Source of the DNA: Fusobacterium mortiferum ATCC 9817
GTDB lineage: Bacteria > Fusobacteriota > Fusobacteriia > Fusobacteriales > Fusobacteriaceae
Direction of reading: 5' to 3'
Assembly: GCF_000158195.2 (NCBI RefSeq)
Contig: NZ_GL987994.1
Coordinates: forward strand, 306,343-370,342
Length of the DNA: 64,000 bases
Shown here: one piece after another, positions 1 to 9,046 of the stretch
How the letters are laid out: each line of letters opens with the position of its first letter
Position numbering within the stretch: position 1 is the first letter of the stretch
The notes under the pieces: generated by a model
What the model saw: the letters and a program-made list of their open reading frames with translations, nothing else
The model's database searches: none
What the model was told of the DNA's origin: nothing
Translations under genes and position numbers: made by a program

Positions 1-2
1 AA

Positions 3-1478
3 GAGAAAAAGCAAAGACTTAGTGGAGATAAGATAGCCTATAATACAGATACACAGGATAGCTCTGTAATAGGAAAAGCCTTTATGGAAGATGAAAAATA
101 TTCTCTTTCAAGTGAGAGTATCATCTATACAGGAGCAGATAAAAATGCTAAAATAAATGGTAACTATATAGTAAAAGCTCAAGATAGTGGAATGAAATTT
201 CAAGGAAAAGATGCTACTTATAACCAAGAGAGTGGAGAGTTTTTAAGTGCTGGTAGTGTAAAATTACAAAATGAAAACTATATAGCTAATGGAACTGATC
301 TTACTTATAATACAAAAACTGGATTGGGAAAATTGGGAAGTAGTATAGAGATAGTAAATCCTAAAGACAATATAAGAATAACTGGGGATACTTTCTCTTT
401 CAAAAATGGGGAGTATTTAGAGATAGCTGGAAATCTTCATATGGAAGGGGAAGATGTCATTGTAGATTCTGAGAGAGCTAGATATAGTTTAAAAGATAAA
501 AATATCTATATTCCAGAAAAAATAGATTTTAAGTCAAAAGATGGCAAAACTTATGGTATAATGAGTAAAGGAGTTTATTATACAGAGAGTTCAAAATTTG
601 TTGGAGATAATTTCAATGGTAAGAGTAATACAGCTACTCTTACAAGTAGAAAGATGACATATTTCTCTCAAGGAGAAAAAGCTCTATTCCAAGGTAAAGT
701 GGTCATGAAGGACACTGACTCTACATTTAGAGGAGAGAGTGTGGAATATTATCCTAAAACAGAAACAGTAAAATCTTTAGAGAAGTATACTATTAATTAT
801 AAAGATTTTACATTTAAAGGGGATAATGGAGTTTTCAATAATAAAAGTGGAATATTAGATGGAAATAGATCTGATATTACAACTGCAAATGGAGATAGAT
901 TTATCTCTGATAAAGTTCATGGAAACTTAAATGAGATGATAATGGATTTTACTGGTAATGTAAATGGACATGTAAATGACAATGGAGTTATCACTACATT
1001 TAGTGGAGAATTTTCAAGAGTATACTTCAAAAATAGTGGAAAATATGAGATACTAAGAAGTGAAGTAAGAGAGAATGCTGTCTTTATTCAAGGGGATAAA
1101 AAGCTTAAATCTGACTATATAGAGATAGATTCTAATAGAAGATTAGTTTTCTCTAAAGAGAATACAGAGCTTACATTAGTTGATGCAGTCAATGGAGAGA
1201 CAGTTATAAAATCGGCAGTTGCTGAGGTAGACATAGATAAGGATATGGCTACACTTATAGGAAATGTACAGATTAAAAATAATAACTCTGAATATGGACT
1301 AACTAATGTAACTGCAGATAGAGGAATAATTAGACAAAAAGCTGGAACTGTGGAGTTAATAGGTCATGTGGAGATTGAAAATAATGAGTCAATAGTTCAA
1401 GCAGACAGAGGAATATATGATATGAACAGTAAGAAGATAAAAGCCTCTGGAAATGTCTATGTAGACTACAAAAAATAA
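3..1478 (+). CDS. LptA/OstA-like LPS transport protein, 5' end outside window
   Basis: The frame is open from base 3, so the true start and any signal peptide lie upstream; the first internal Met is at 84. At least 490 residues are seen, built from many short beta-strand repeats (patterns such as ATYNQESGEF, ERARYSLKDKN, ADRGIYDMNSKK) typical of the OstA/LptA beta-jellyroll that binds lipid A in the periplasm and bridges the inner and outer membranes. It ends 11 bp before lptB, the usual neighbour of lptA. Classic LptA is only about 180 residues, so this is a multi-repeat form; an LptD N-terminal-like protein or fused LptC/LptA are alternatives. Role by family and context; exact orthology uncertain. 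Confidence 0.75.
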   Translation, partial: EKKQRLSGDKIAYNTDTQDSSVIGKAFMEDEKYSLSSESIIYTGADKNAKINGNYIVKAQDSGMKFQGKDATYNQESGEFLSAGSVKLQNENYIANGTDLTYNTKTGLGKLGSSIEIVNPKDNIRITGDTFSFKNGEYLEIAGNLHMEGEDVIVDSERARYSLKDKNIYIPEKIDFKSKDGKTYGIMSKGVYYTESSKFVGDNFNGKSNTATLTSRKMTYFSQGEKALFQGKVVMKDTDSTFRGESVEYYPKTETVKSLEKYTINYKDFTFKGDNGVFNNKSGILDGNRSDITTANGDRFISDKVHGNLNEMIMDFTGNVNGHVNDNGVITTFSGEFSRVYFKNSGKYEILRSEVRENAVFIQGDKKLKSDYIEIDSNRRLVFSKENTELTLVDAVNGETVIKSAVAEVDIDKDMATLIGNVQIKNNNSEYGLTNVTADRGIIRQKAGTVELIGHVEIENNESIVQADRGIYDMNSKKIKASGNVYVDYKK

Positions 1479-1489
1479 GGAGATAAAGT

Positions 1490-2215
1490 ATGATAAATTT
1501 ATCAGCTCAAAACCTATGTAAAAGTTATAAGAAGAGAAAAGTTGTAGATAATGTAAGTCTAGAAGTAAAAAAAGGAGAGATAGTGGGACTACTAGGACCA
1601 AATGGTGCTGGAAAGACAACTACTTTCTATATGATTACAGGAATAGTAAAACCTGAAAGTGGAAAAGTATTTTGTGACAATATGGAAGTTACAGACTATC
1701 CAATGTATAAAAGAGCTAATATGGGTATAGGATATCTTGCCCAAGAGCCATCAATTTTTAGAAATTTGACAGTTGAAGAAAATATCGCTGCTGTACTTGA
1801 GATGAAGGGAATAAGTAAAATTGAGCAAAAAGAGACAATAGATAAACTTCTTGAGGAGTTTAAGCTAACTCATGTTCAAAAATCTTTAGGATTCTCTCTT
1901 TCTGGTGGAGAGAGAAGAAGGGTAGAGATAGCTAGAACAATAGCTAATAATCCTAGCTTTATCTTACTAGATGAGCCTTTTGCTGGAGTTGACCCAATAG
2001 CAGTAGAGGATATACAACAGATAATAAGATATTTAAAAAATAGAGGGTTGGGAATACTGATTACTGACCACAGCGTAAGAGAGACACTTAGAATTACTGA
2101 AAAAGCTTATATAATGGCTCAAGGAAAAGTACTTATAAGTGGAACTCCTGAAGAGATAGCAGAGAATGAAACTGCTAGAAAAATCTATCTAGGAGAGAAA
2201 TTTAAATTAGATTAG
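1490..2215 (+). CDS. lptB: LPS export ABC transporter ATPase LptB
   Basis: 241 residues, the normal LptB size. Walker A GPNGAGKT is at residues 36-43, the ABC signature is LSGGERRR, Walker B plus D-loop is FILLDEPFAGVDP, and the switch histidine is in TDHSVRET. LptB powers extraction of LPS from the inner membrane together with LptF and LptG, whose genes lie about 9 kb downstream (10784-12942). The start follows AAGGAG at good spacing, 11 bp after the lptA-like gene, so the two are probably co-transcribed. The EEIAENETARKIYLGEKF C-terminus is typical of LptB rather than amino-acid or livF ATPases. Confidence 0.95.
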   Translation: MINLSAQNLCKSYKKRKVVDNVSLEVKKGEIVGLLGPNGAGKTTTFYMITGIVKPESGKVFCDNMEVTDYPMYKRANMGIGYLAQEPSIFRNLTVEENIAAVLEMKGISKIEQKETIDKLLEEFKLTHVQKSLGFSLSGGERRRVEIARTIANNPSFILLDEPFAGVDPIAVEDIQQIIRYLKNRGLGILITDHSVRETLRITEKAYIMAQGKVLISGTPEEIAENETARKIYLGEKFKLD

Positions 2216-2217
2216 AT

Positions 2218-2382
2218 CATTAAATTTTAAAAATTGTTCCAAGTTCAAGAAAGTTGATTAATTAGGCTTATCTCACTAAAAACACAAAACTCGTTTCACT
2301 CAAACAGTTGTGTTTTTTAGCATTCGATTTCGCTGTATTAATCTAACTTTCTCTCACTACTTCCACAATTTTTGAAAATTAA
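2218..2382. repeat. Nested hairpin repeat, copy 1 (after lptB)
   Basis: A three-tier palindrome fills the lptB-alaS gap. The outer arms 2218-2236 and 2364-2382 pair almost fully. The middle arm AGAAAGTTGATTAAT (about 2248) pairs with ATTAATCTAACTTTCT (about 2337) with a one-base bulge. The inner stem is CTAAAAACACAA against TTGTGTTTTTTAG, closing a loop around 2289-2305. Bases 2272-2326 (55 nt) recur exactly, in reverse complement, at 42977-43031. Copy 2 at 7671-7879 shares the right flank. Position just after a stop codon suggests it is transcribed as an mRNA 3' structure. Confidence 0.85.
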
Positions 2383-2443
2383 TTATATTTAAGATAACAG
2401 AGGAAAAAATTTAATTTGAAAATAGAAACAAACTGGAGGAACT

Positions 2444-5044
2444 ATGTTAACAGGAAATCAAATCAGAAAAGAGTTCATAGAATTCTTTAAAAAGAAAAAT
2501 CACAAACATTTTGAAAGTGCATCTCTAATTCCAGATGACCCAACACTTTTATTAACAGTTGCAGGAATGGTACCTTTTAAACCATATTTCTTAGGGCAAA
2601 AGGAAGCTCCATATCCAAGAGTAACTACTTATCAAAAATCAATTAGAACTAACGATTTAGAAAATGTTGGAAGAACAGCTAGACACCATACTTTCTTTGA
2701 AATGTTAGGAAACTTCTCATTTGGAGATTATTTCAAAGAGGAAGCAATAGTTTGGTCTTGGGAATTCGTAACAGAAGTATTAGGATTAGATAAGGACAAA
2801 TTATGGGTATCTGTATTTACAACAGATGATGAAGCTGAAAAAATTTGGATAGAGAAGTGTAACTTTCCTAAAGAGAGAATAGTAAGACTTGGAGAAGATG
2901 AGAACTGGTGGGCAGCTGGACCAACAGGTTCTTGTGGACCTTGTTCAGAAATCCACGTGGACTTAGGACCAGCTTATGGTGGTGATGAGAACTCTAAGCT
3001 TGGAGATGAGGGAACAGATAACCGTTTCATAGAGATTTGGAACCTAGTATTTACAGAGTGGAATAGAATGGAAGATGGATCATTAGAGCCACTACCTAAG
3101 AAAAATATAGATACTGGAGCTGGACTAGAGAGAGTTACAGCTATGGTACAAGGTAAGTCTAACAACTTTGAAACAGACTTATTATTCCCATTAGTAGAAG
3201 AGGCTGGAAGATTAACTAATACTAAATATGGAGAGGACAAAGAAAAAGACTTTTCTTTAAAAGTTATAACTGACCACTCAAGAGCAGTTACTTTCTTAAT
3301 AAATGATGGAGTAATCCCATCTAATGAAGGAAGAGGATATGTATTAAGAAGAATCTTAAGAAGAGCTGTAAGACACGGAAGATTATTAGGACAATCAGAA
3401 CTATTCCTATATAAGATGGTAGATAAAGTTGTAGAGATGATGAATGAAGCTTATCCAGATTTAAATGACAACTTAGAGCACATCAAAAAAGTAGTTAAGA
3501 TAGAGGAAGAGAAATTCTCTCGTACTCTTGACCAAGGAATACAACTTGTAAACCAAGAGATAGAAAAAGTAAAATCAGAAGGTGGAAAGAAACTTTCTGG
3601 AGATATAACTTTTAGATTATATGACACTTATGGATTCCCATATGAATTAACTGAAGAGATATGTGAAGAGAAAGGTGTAGAGGTTTCAAGAGAAGAGTTT
3701 GAAGCTAAGATGGAAGAGCAAAAAGAGAAAGCAAGAGCAGCTAGAGAAGTTGTAATGGAAAAAGGACAAGATAGCTTTATTGAAGAGTTCTATGATAAAT
3801 ATGGAGCTACTAACTTTGTAGGATATGAAACTTTAAAAGAGACAGCTAAATTATTAAGTATCAGAGAGGGAAAAGATGGAAAAACTCTTATGATATTTGA
3901 TACAACTCCTTTCTATGGAGAGTCTGGAGGACAAACTGCTGATATAGGAGTTATCTCTGGAAATGGATTTGAAGGAAAAGTAGTAGATGTTCAAAAACAA
4001 AAAGGAATATTTACTCATACAGTTGAAATAGTAAAAGGAGAAGCTAAAGAGGGAGAGGAGTATCTATTAGAAGTAGATGAGATGAATAGACTTGCTACTG
4101 CTAAAAACCATACAGCTACTCACTTACTACACAAGGCTTTAAGAGAGGTACTTGGAACTCATGTACAACAAGCTGGTTCATTAGTAAATGGACAAAGATT
4201 AAGATTTGACTTCAACCACTATGAAGCTATGACTTCTGAAGAGATTGAAAAAGTAGAGAATTTAGTAAATGAAAAAATAGCTGAATCTCTATGTGTAACA
4301 GTAAGAAATATGAGTATGGACGAAGCTAAAAAAGAGGGAGCTATGGCTCTATTTGGAGATAAATATGGAGATGTAGTAAGAGTTGTAAAAGTAGACGACT
4401 TCTCTATTGAGCTTTGTGGAGGAACTCATATAGATAATATAGCTAAGATAGGATTATTCAAAATAGAGTCTGAAAGTGGAATAGCTGCTGGAGTAAGAAG
4501 AATAGAGGCAGTTACAGGACTTGGAGCTTATGAATTAGTTAAGAAAATGGAGAGAACTCTTAAAGAGATAGCTAAGACAGTAAAATCTGATGAGGCTAAT
4601 GTAGTTGAAAGAGTTGAGAAGATGACTGAAACTTTAAGAGAGAACTCTAAAGAGATAGAGACATTAAAAGCTAAGATAACTAACTATGAAGCTGGCTCAT
4701 TAAATGCTGCTGCTGAAGAGATAAATGGAGTAAAAGTTGTAATAAAAACTTTCAAAGATAAAACAGCTGAAGAGTTAAGACAAATGGTTGACTCTTTAAA
4801 AGATAAACTAGGAAGTTGTGTAGTTGTACTTGCTTCTGGAGAGGATAAAGCTGTATTTGCTGTAGGAGTAACTAAGGACTTAATAGGAAAGGTTAAAGCT
4901 GGAAACTTAGTAAAAGAAGCTGCTCAAATAGCTGGAGGAAATGGTGGAGGAAGACCTGACTTTGCTCAAGCTGGAGGAAAAGATGCTTCTAAGATAGAGG
5001 AAGCTGTAGCTAAAGTTAGAGAAACTCTAAAAACTTTATTATAA
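2444..5044 (+). CDS. alaS: Alanyl-tRNA synthetase
   Basis: 866 residues, normal length for bacterial AlaRS, which charges tRNA-Ala with alanine. The class II catalytic core is at the N-terminus (GRTARHHTFFEMLGNFSFGD), the editing domain carries the zinc motif HTATHLLHKAL and the later CGGTH, and the C-Ala domain ends with the glycine-rich GGNGGGRPDFAQAGG motif. The start is preceded by GGAGGA. It follows repeat copy 1 and is spaced 9 bp from ruvX, with secD and secF next, an arrangement suggesting one long transcript. No T-box leader could be recognised in the upstream gap. Confidence 0.98.
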   Translation: MLTGNQIRKEFIEFFKKKNHKHFESASLIPDDPTLLLTVAGMVPFKPYFLGQKEAPYPRVTTYQKSIRTNDLENVGRTARHHTFFEMLGNFSFGDYFKEEAIVWSWEFVTEVLGLDKDKLWVSVFTTDDEAEKIWIEKCNFPKERIVRLGEDENWWAAGPTGSCGPCSEIHVDLGPAYGGDENSKLGDEGTDNRFIEIWNLVFTEWNRMEDGSLEPLPKKNIDTGAGLERVTAMVQGKSNNFETDLLFPLVEEAGRLTNTKYGEDKEKDFSLKVITDHSRAVTFLINDGVIPSNEGRGYVLRRILRRAVRHGRLLGQSELFLYKMVDKVVEMMNEAYPDLNDNLEHIKKVVKIEEEKFSRTLDQGIQLVNQEIEKVKSEGGKKLSGDITFRLYDTYGFPYELTEEICEEKGVEVSREEFEAKMEEQKEKARAAREVVMEKGQDSFIEEFYDKYGATNFVGYETLKETAKLLSIREGKDGKTLMIFDTTPFYGESGGQTADIGVISGNGFEGKVVDVQKQKGIFTHTVEIVKGEAKEGEEYLLEVDEMNRLATAKNHTATHLLHKALREVLGTHVQQAGSLVNGQRLRFDFNHYEAMTSEEIEKVENLVNEKIAESLCVTVRNMSMDEAKKEGAMALFGDKYGDVVRVVKVDDFSIELCGGTHIDNIAKIGLFKIESESGIAAGVRRIEAVTGLGAYELVKKMERTLKEIAKTVKSDEANVVERVEKMTETLRENSKEIETLKAKITNYEAGSLNAAAEEINGVKVVIKTFKDKTAEELRQMVDSLKDKLGSCVVVLASGEDKAVFAVGVTKDLIGKVKAGNLVKEAAQIAGGNGGGRPDFAQAGGKDASKIEEAVAKVRETLKTLL

Positions 5045-5053
5045 GGGGTAAAA

Positions 5054-5473
5054 ATGTTTAAAAAATATGTTGCCTTAGATGTTGGTGATGTGAGAATAGG
5101 TGTGGCTAAATCTGATATAATGGGGATATTAGCCACTCCCCTTGAAGTTATTGACAGAAGAAAAGTAAAGGCAGTAAAAAGAATAGAGGAGATACTTATT
5201 CAGGAGAATACAAAATCTCTTGTAATAGGGATACCAAAAAGCTTAGATGGAACAGAAAAAAGACAAGCTGAGAAGGTAAGAGAATTCATAGAAAAGCTCA
5301 ATAAGAGTATTGAGGGATTGGAAATCTTTGAAGTAGATGAAAGACTTACTACTGTTTCTGCTGACAGACTTCTAAATGAAACTAATAAAAAGGGAGCATT
5401 AGAAAAGAGAAAAGTAGTAGATAAAGTAGCAGCTGCTATAATACTTCAAACTTTCTTAGACAGAAAAAAATAG
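5054..5473 (+). CDS. ruvX: RuvX/YqgF family pre-16S rRNA nuclease
   Basis: 139 residues with the RNase H-like fold signatures ALDVGDVRIGVAKSD at the N-terminus and VDERLTTVSAD further in; the acidic residues in these are the expected metal ligands. YqgF/RuvX proteins mature the 16S rRNA 5' end and were first proposed as Holliday-junction resolvases. Its place directly after alaS (9 bp) is a widespread gene order. The start follows AAGGGG. Family assignment is firm; which of the two proposed roles dominates cannot be read from sequence. Confidence 0.93.
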   Translation: MFKKYVALDVGDVRIGVAKSDIMGILATPLEVIDRRKVKAVKRIEEILIQENTKSLVIGIPKSLDGTEKRQAEKVREFIEKLNKSIEGLEIFEVDERLTTVSADRLLNETNKKGALEKRKVVDKVAAAIILQTFLDRKK

Positions 5474-5487
5474 CACTGGAGGAAAAA

Positions 5488-6720
5488 ATGAGTTCAAAAT
5501 TAATGATGAGATTACTCCTTGTGATAATGGTAGTCTGTGGAGCTGTATGGTTGAGTTTTGCAAAACCTACTAAACTTGGGCTAGATTTAAAGGGTGGAGT
5601 ATATGTGGTATTAGAAGCAGTACCAGAAGAGGGAGTTACCATAGATTCTGAAGCTATGGATAGACTTATTGAGGTACTAGATAGAAGAATAAATGGATTG
5701 GGAGTAGCTGAATCAGTAGTACAAAAAGCTGGAGATAACAGAGTAATTATAGAGTTACCAGGGGTAAGTAATACAGAGGACGCTATAAAAATGATAGGGA
5801 AAACAGCACTTTTAGAGTTTAGAATTATGAATGAAGATGGAACTTTAGGAGAGACTCTACTTACAGGAGGAGCTCTTAAAAAAGCAGATGTTTCATATGA
5901 CAACTTAGGTAGACCTCAAATCCAATTTGAGATGAACCAAGAGGGAGCTATAAAGTTTGCTGAAATAACTAGAAATAATATAGGTAGACAATTAGCTATA
6001 ACTCTTGATGGAACTGTGCAAACAGCACCTATGATAAACTCTGAAATTCCAAGTGGAAATGGAGTAATTACAGGAAACTATACAGTAGAAGAAGCGAAAG
6101 CTACTGCCACACTATTAAATGCTGGAGCATTACCAGTGAAAGCTGAAATAGTAGAAACAAGAACAGTAGGAGCTTCTCTAGGAGACGAATCAATAGCACA
6201 AAGTAAAAATGCAGCAATATTTGCTATGGCTTTAATTGGTATTTTTATGATAGTATTCTATAGATTACCAGGAATAGTAGCAGATATAGCATTAGTTATA
6301 TTTGGACTTATTACTTTTGGAGCTTTAAATTTTATAGATGCTACTCTTACTTTACCAGGAATAGCAGGACTTATTCTTTCAGCAGGGATGGCTGTTGACG
6401 CCAATGTAATTATCTTTGAAAGAATAAAAGAGGAGTTAAGATTAGGAAATAGTATCATCAATAGTATAGGGGTAGGATTTAACAAAGGATTTGTGGCAAT
6501 ATTTGACTCAAACATCACTACTCTTATAATTACAACAATCTTATTTACATTTGGAACAGGACCAGTAAAAGGATTTGCTGTAACTTTAACAATAGGTACA
6601 TTAGCTTCTATGTTTACAGCTATTACAATAACAAAGATACTACTACTAGTATTTGTAAAAACATTTAAATTCGAAAGACCAGAGTTATTTGGAGTAAAGG
6701 AGGTAAACATATGCAAATAG
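5488..6720 (+). CDS. secD: Protein translocase subunit SecD
   Basis: 410 residues. The N-terminal membrane segment is followed by the periplasmic P1 region beginning GLDLKGGVYVVLEA, then a C-terminal block of membrane helices containing AGMAVDANVIIFERIKEEL, the conserved SecD TM4-5 motif. SecD works with SecF to complete protein export using the proton-motive force. It is shorter than the E. coli protein (about 615), as in many low-GC lineages with compact SecD. The stop overlaps the secF start by 10 bp, indicating translational coupling. Confidence 0.96.
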   Translation: MSSKLMMRLLLVIMVVCGAVWLSFAKPTKLGLDLKGGVYVVLEAVPEEGVTIDSEAMDRLIEVLDRRINGLGVAESVVQKAGDNRVIIELPGVSNTEDAIKMIGKTALLEFRIMNEDGTLGETLLTGGALKKADVSYDNLGRPQIQFEMNQEGAIKFAEITRNNIGRQLAITLDGTVQTAPMINSEIPSGNGVITGNYTVEEAKATATLLNAGALPVKAEIVETRTVGASLGDESIAQSKNAAIFAMALIGIFMIVFYRLPGIVADIALVIFGLITFGALNFIDATLTLPGIAGLILSAGMAVDANVIIFERIKEELRLGNSIINSIGVGFNKGFVAIFDSNITTLIITTILFTFGTGPVKGFAVTLTIGTLASMFTAITITKILLLVFVKTFKFERPELFGVKEVNICK

Positions 6721-7661
6721 GAATAGTAAAAAATACTAAGAAATTTCTAGGGCTATCTGTTGTATTAGTTGTACTTTCCCTTGCAGTAATTTTAACTAGA
6801 GGATTAAATTATGGAATAGATTTCTCTGGAGGAAGTTTAACACAGATAAAATTTGAAAAAGTTGTTTCGCTAGCAGAGATAAACAGTGTTTTAGATAATG
6901 TAGCAAAAAACATTCCTCAACTTAGTGGAAATAGTAGAAAAGTACAGGTATCAGAAGGAAATACTGTAATTATAAGAACTCAAGAGTTAACAGAGGCCCA
7001 AAAAGATGCACTACTAGAGAGCTTAAATACAGTAGGGAAATATGATATAGATAAAGTAGAAAAAGTTGGAGCAAGTATAGGTAAGGAGTTAAAAACTTCA
7101 GCTGTATATTCTCTATTAATAGGTGCCGTATTAATAGTAGCCTATATAACAGTTAGATTTGAATTTATATTCTCATTGGGAGCTATAATAGCTTTAATAC
7201 ATGACTTAATTATAGCTATTGGAGTAATATCACTTTTAGGTTATGAAGTAGATACTCCATTTATAGCTGCTGTACTAACAATATTGGGATACTCTATCAA
7301 CGATACAATAGTTGTATTCGATAGAATTAGAGAGAATATAAAGCGTAAAACAAAACAAAAACTTACTTTTGAAGAGCTTTTAGATAAGAGTATAAATCAA
7401 GTTATGATAAGATCAATAAATACATCAGTTACTACACTTTTTGCTATAATAGCAATATTAATCTTTGGTGGAGATTCACTTAGAACTTTTATAGTGACAC
7501 TTTTAGTGGGAATATTAGCTGGAACATATAGTTCTGTGTTTATAGCAACTCCAATCGTTTATCTATTAGATAAGAAGAAAAGAGATGGAGGAAACTCTGG
7601 TATAGAGAAAAAGCTTCAAAAGAAAGAAACTCAAGAAACAAAAGAAAAAATACTAGTTTAA
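6711..7661 (+). CDS. secF: Protein translocase subunit SecF
   Basis: 316 residues. It opens with a membrane helix and the GIDFSGGSLTQIKF motif (SecF equivalent of the SecD DLKGG motif), and contains TILGYSINDTIVVFDRIREN, the diagnostic SecF signature. The start overlaps the end of secD and is preceded by AAGGAGG inside secD. The C-terminus is a charged lysine/glutamine-rich cytoplasmic tail. It is the last gene before repeat copy 2, so the repeat is likely the 3' structure of the alaS-ruvX-secD-secF transcript. Confidence 0.96.
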   Translation: MQIGIVKNTKKFLGLSVVLVVLSLAVILTRGLNYGIDFSGGSLTQIKFEKVVSLAEINSVLDNVAKNIPQLSGNSRKVQVSEGNTVIIRTQELTEAQKDALLESLNTVGKYDIDKVEKVGASIGKELKTSAVYSLLIGAVLIVAYITVRFEFIFSLGAIIALIHDLIIAIGVISLLGYEVDTPFIAAVLTILGYSINDTIVVFDRIRENIKRKTKQKLTFEELLDKSINQVMIRSINTSVTTLFAIIAILIFGGDSLRTFIVTLLVGILAGTYSSVFIATPIVYLLDKKKRDGGNSGIEKKLQKKETQETKEKILV

Positions 7662-7670
7662 AGAATATTT

Positions 7671-7879
7671 TTAGCTACTCAGCTATTTTTAAAAGAAAAT
7701 TAAGAATTGTTCCATATTCCAAGAAGTTGATTAACTACGAGTTCATCTCGCTAAAAATGCAAGGGTTAAGTCTTCGATTTATTGCATTTTTTAGCGTTCG
7801 ATTTCGCTGTGTTAATCTAACTTCTCTTCATAAATTACACAATTCTTTGAGTTTTCTTTGAGTTATTAGCTGAGTAGTT
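7671..7879. repeat. Nested hairpin repeat, copy 2 (after secF)
   Basis: This second member of the family fills most of the secF-alr gap. The outer arms begin CTACTCAGCTA near 7675 and close at TAGCTGAGTAG near 7867-7877, pairing over more than 25 positions with small gaps. The middle arm AGAAGTTGATTAAC pairs with GTTAATCTAACTTCT, with the same one-base bulge as copy 1. The inner stem is CTAAAAATGCAA against TTGCATTTTTTAG. Relative to copy 1 the inner stem has two compensatory pair changes (C-G to T-A, A-T to G-C), so base pairing rather than primary sequence is preserved. Confidence 0.85.
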
Positions 7880-7939
7880 ACAATATCTTTCAAATAAATT
7901 TATAGCTAAAGTAAGATTATTGCAGAGAGAGGGAAAAAA

Positions 7940-9037
7940 ATGAGAGCATGGTTAGAAATAGAGATGGACAATTTAATTTTTAACATAAATAAAATAAGAG
8001 AAAAAGTTAATAATAGGGAGATAATGGCAGTAGTCAAAGCTAATAGCTATGGATTTGGAGCAAAAGAAACGGTGAGGTATCTATCAGAGCATGGAGTAAA
8101 ATCTTTTGCTGTAGCTTGTCTTGATGAAGGGTTAGAATTAAGAGAGGCTGGAATAAAAGATGAAATATTAGTGTTGGGAATAGTATTTCCTGAAGAGATG
8201 GATATAGCTGATAAAAACAGTATTCAAATAACAGTTGGAAATTGGGAACAAATAGAGTATATTAAAAAAAATAATTTAAAAGTAGGTATACATATAAAGA
8301 TAGATACAGGTATGGGAAGGTTAGGATTTTTACCAGAAGAGGGAGAGAGAGTAGTAGATTACTGTCTTGAAAATGGTATAAATATTATGGGTATCTATTC
8401 ACATCTTTCTGATGCAGATGGATTTAATAGAGAATCAGATGATTATACAGAAACTCAAATTAAAAAATTTCAAATTTTTGAAAAATATAAAGATAAGGTA
8501 AAATATCTTCATATTTTAAATAGTGGAGGTATTTTGAGATTTAATGAAGAGATTAGTGGAAATATTGTAAGAGCTGGAATATGCATGTATGGTATGATAG
8601 CTAATTATAGAGTAGAAGATTTAAAGAGAGTATTTTGTGTAAAAACAAAGATTTTATCAATAAGAACAGTAGAAGATGATTCTTTTATCTCATATGGAAG
8701 AAAATATGTACTTCATAAAGGGGAAACATTTGCTACTATTGGAATGGGATATGCAGATGGAATAAAGAAAGAGTTTTCAAATAAAAGCTATGTTATTATT
8801 GAAGGGGAAAAATGTCCAATAATTGGAGAGATATGTATGGATATGTGTATGGTAAAAATACCAGAGTCCATAAAGGATAAAATATCTCTTGGTACAGAGG
8901 TAATTGTAGTGAGAGATGATATCATAGAGGAGATAAATATAGAACATAAGTGTTCTTGGGATATACTTACAGGGATAGGTAGAAGAGTATATAGGGTATA
9001 TAAAGAGAATGGAAAACCATATTTAATAGCGAGATAA
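7940..9037 (+). CDS. alr: Alanine racemase
   Basis: 365 residues, standard Alr length. The PLP-binding lysine is K33 in AVVKANSYGFGA, and the second catalytic region is TIGMGYADG with its tyrosine. The enzyme interconverts L- and D-alanine for peptidoglycan. It opens a run of closely spaced + strand genes (rlmI-like, cvpA, lptF, lptG and on) and follows repeat copy 2, so a new transcript probably begins here. The ribosome site is GAGAGAGGG. A broader serine/alanine racemase is the only real alternative. Confidence 0.94.
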   Translation: MRAWLEIEMDNLIFNINKIREKVNNREIMAVVKANSYGFGAKETVRYLSEHGVKSFAVACLDEGLELREAGIKDEILVLGIVFPEEMDIADKNSIQITVGNWEQIEYIKKNNLKVGIHIKIDTGMGRLGFLPEEGERVVDYCLENGINIMGIYSHLSDADGFNRESDDYTETQIKKFQIFEKYKDKVKYLHILNSGGILRFNEEISGNIVRAGICMYGMIANYRVEDLKRVFCVKTKILSIRTVEDDSFISYGRKYVLHKGETFATIGMGYADGIKKEFSNKSYVIIEGEKCPIIGEICMDMCMVKIPESIKDKISLGTEVIVVRDDIIEEINIEHKCSWDILTGIGRRVYRVYKENGKPYLIAR

Positions 9038-9046
9038 GGAGTGAAG

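Noticed and set aside
2216-2443. Possible T-box riboswitch upstream of alaS
   Set aside because: The structured sequence there is the nested hairpin repeat, which recurs after secF and lysS; no T-box motif (AGGGTGG-type) or antiterminator was seen.
5436-5903. Long open frame antisense to ruvX/secD
   Set aside because: It fully overlaps real genes in the opposite frame, has no ribosome site and no family-like motif; it is a shadow of codon bias.
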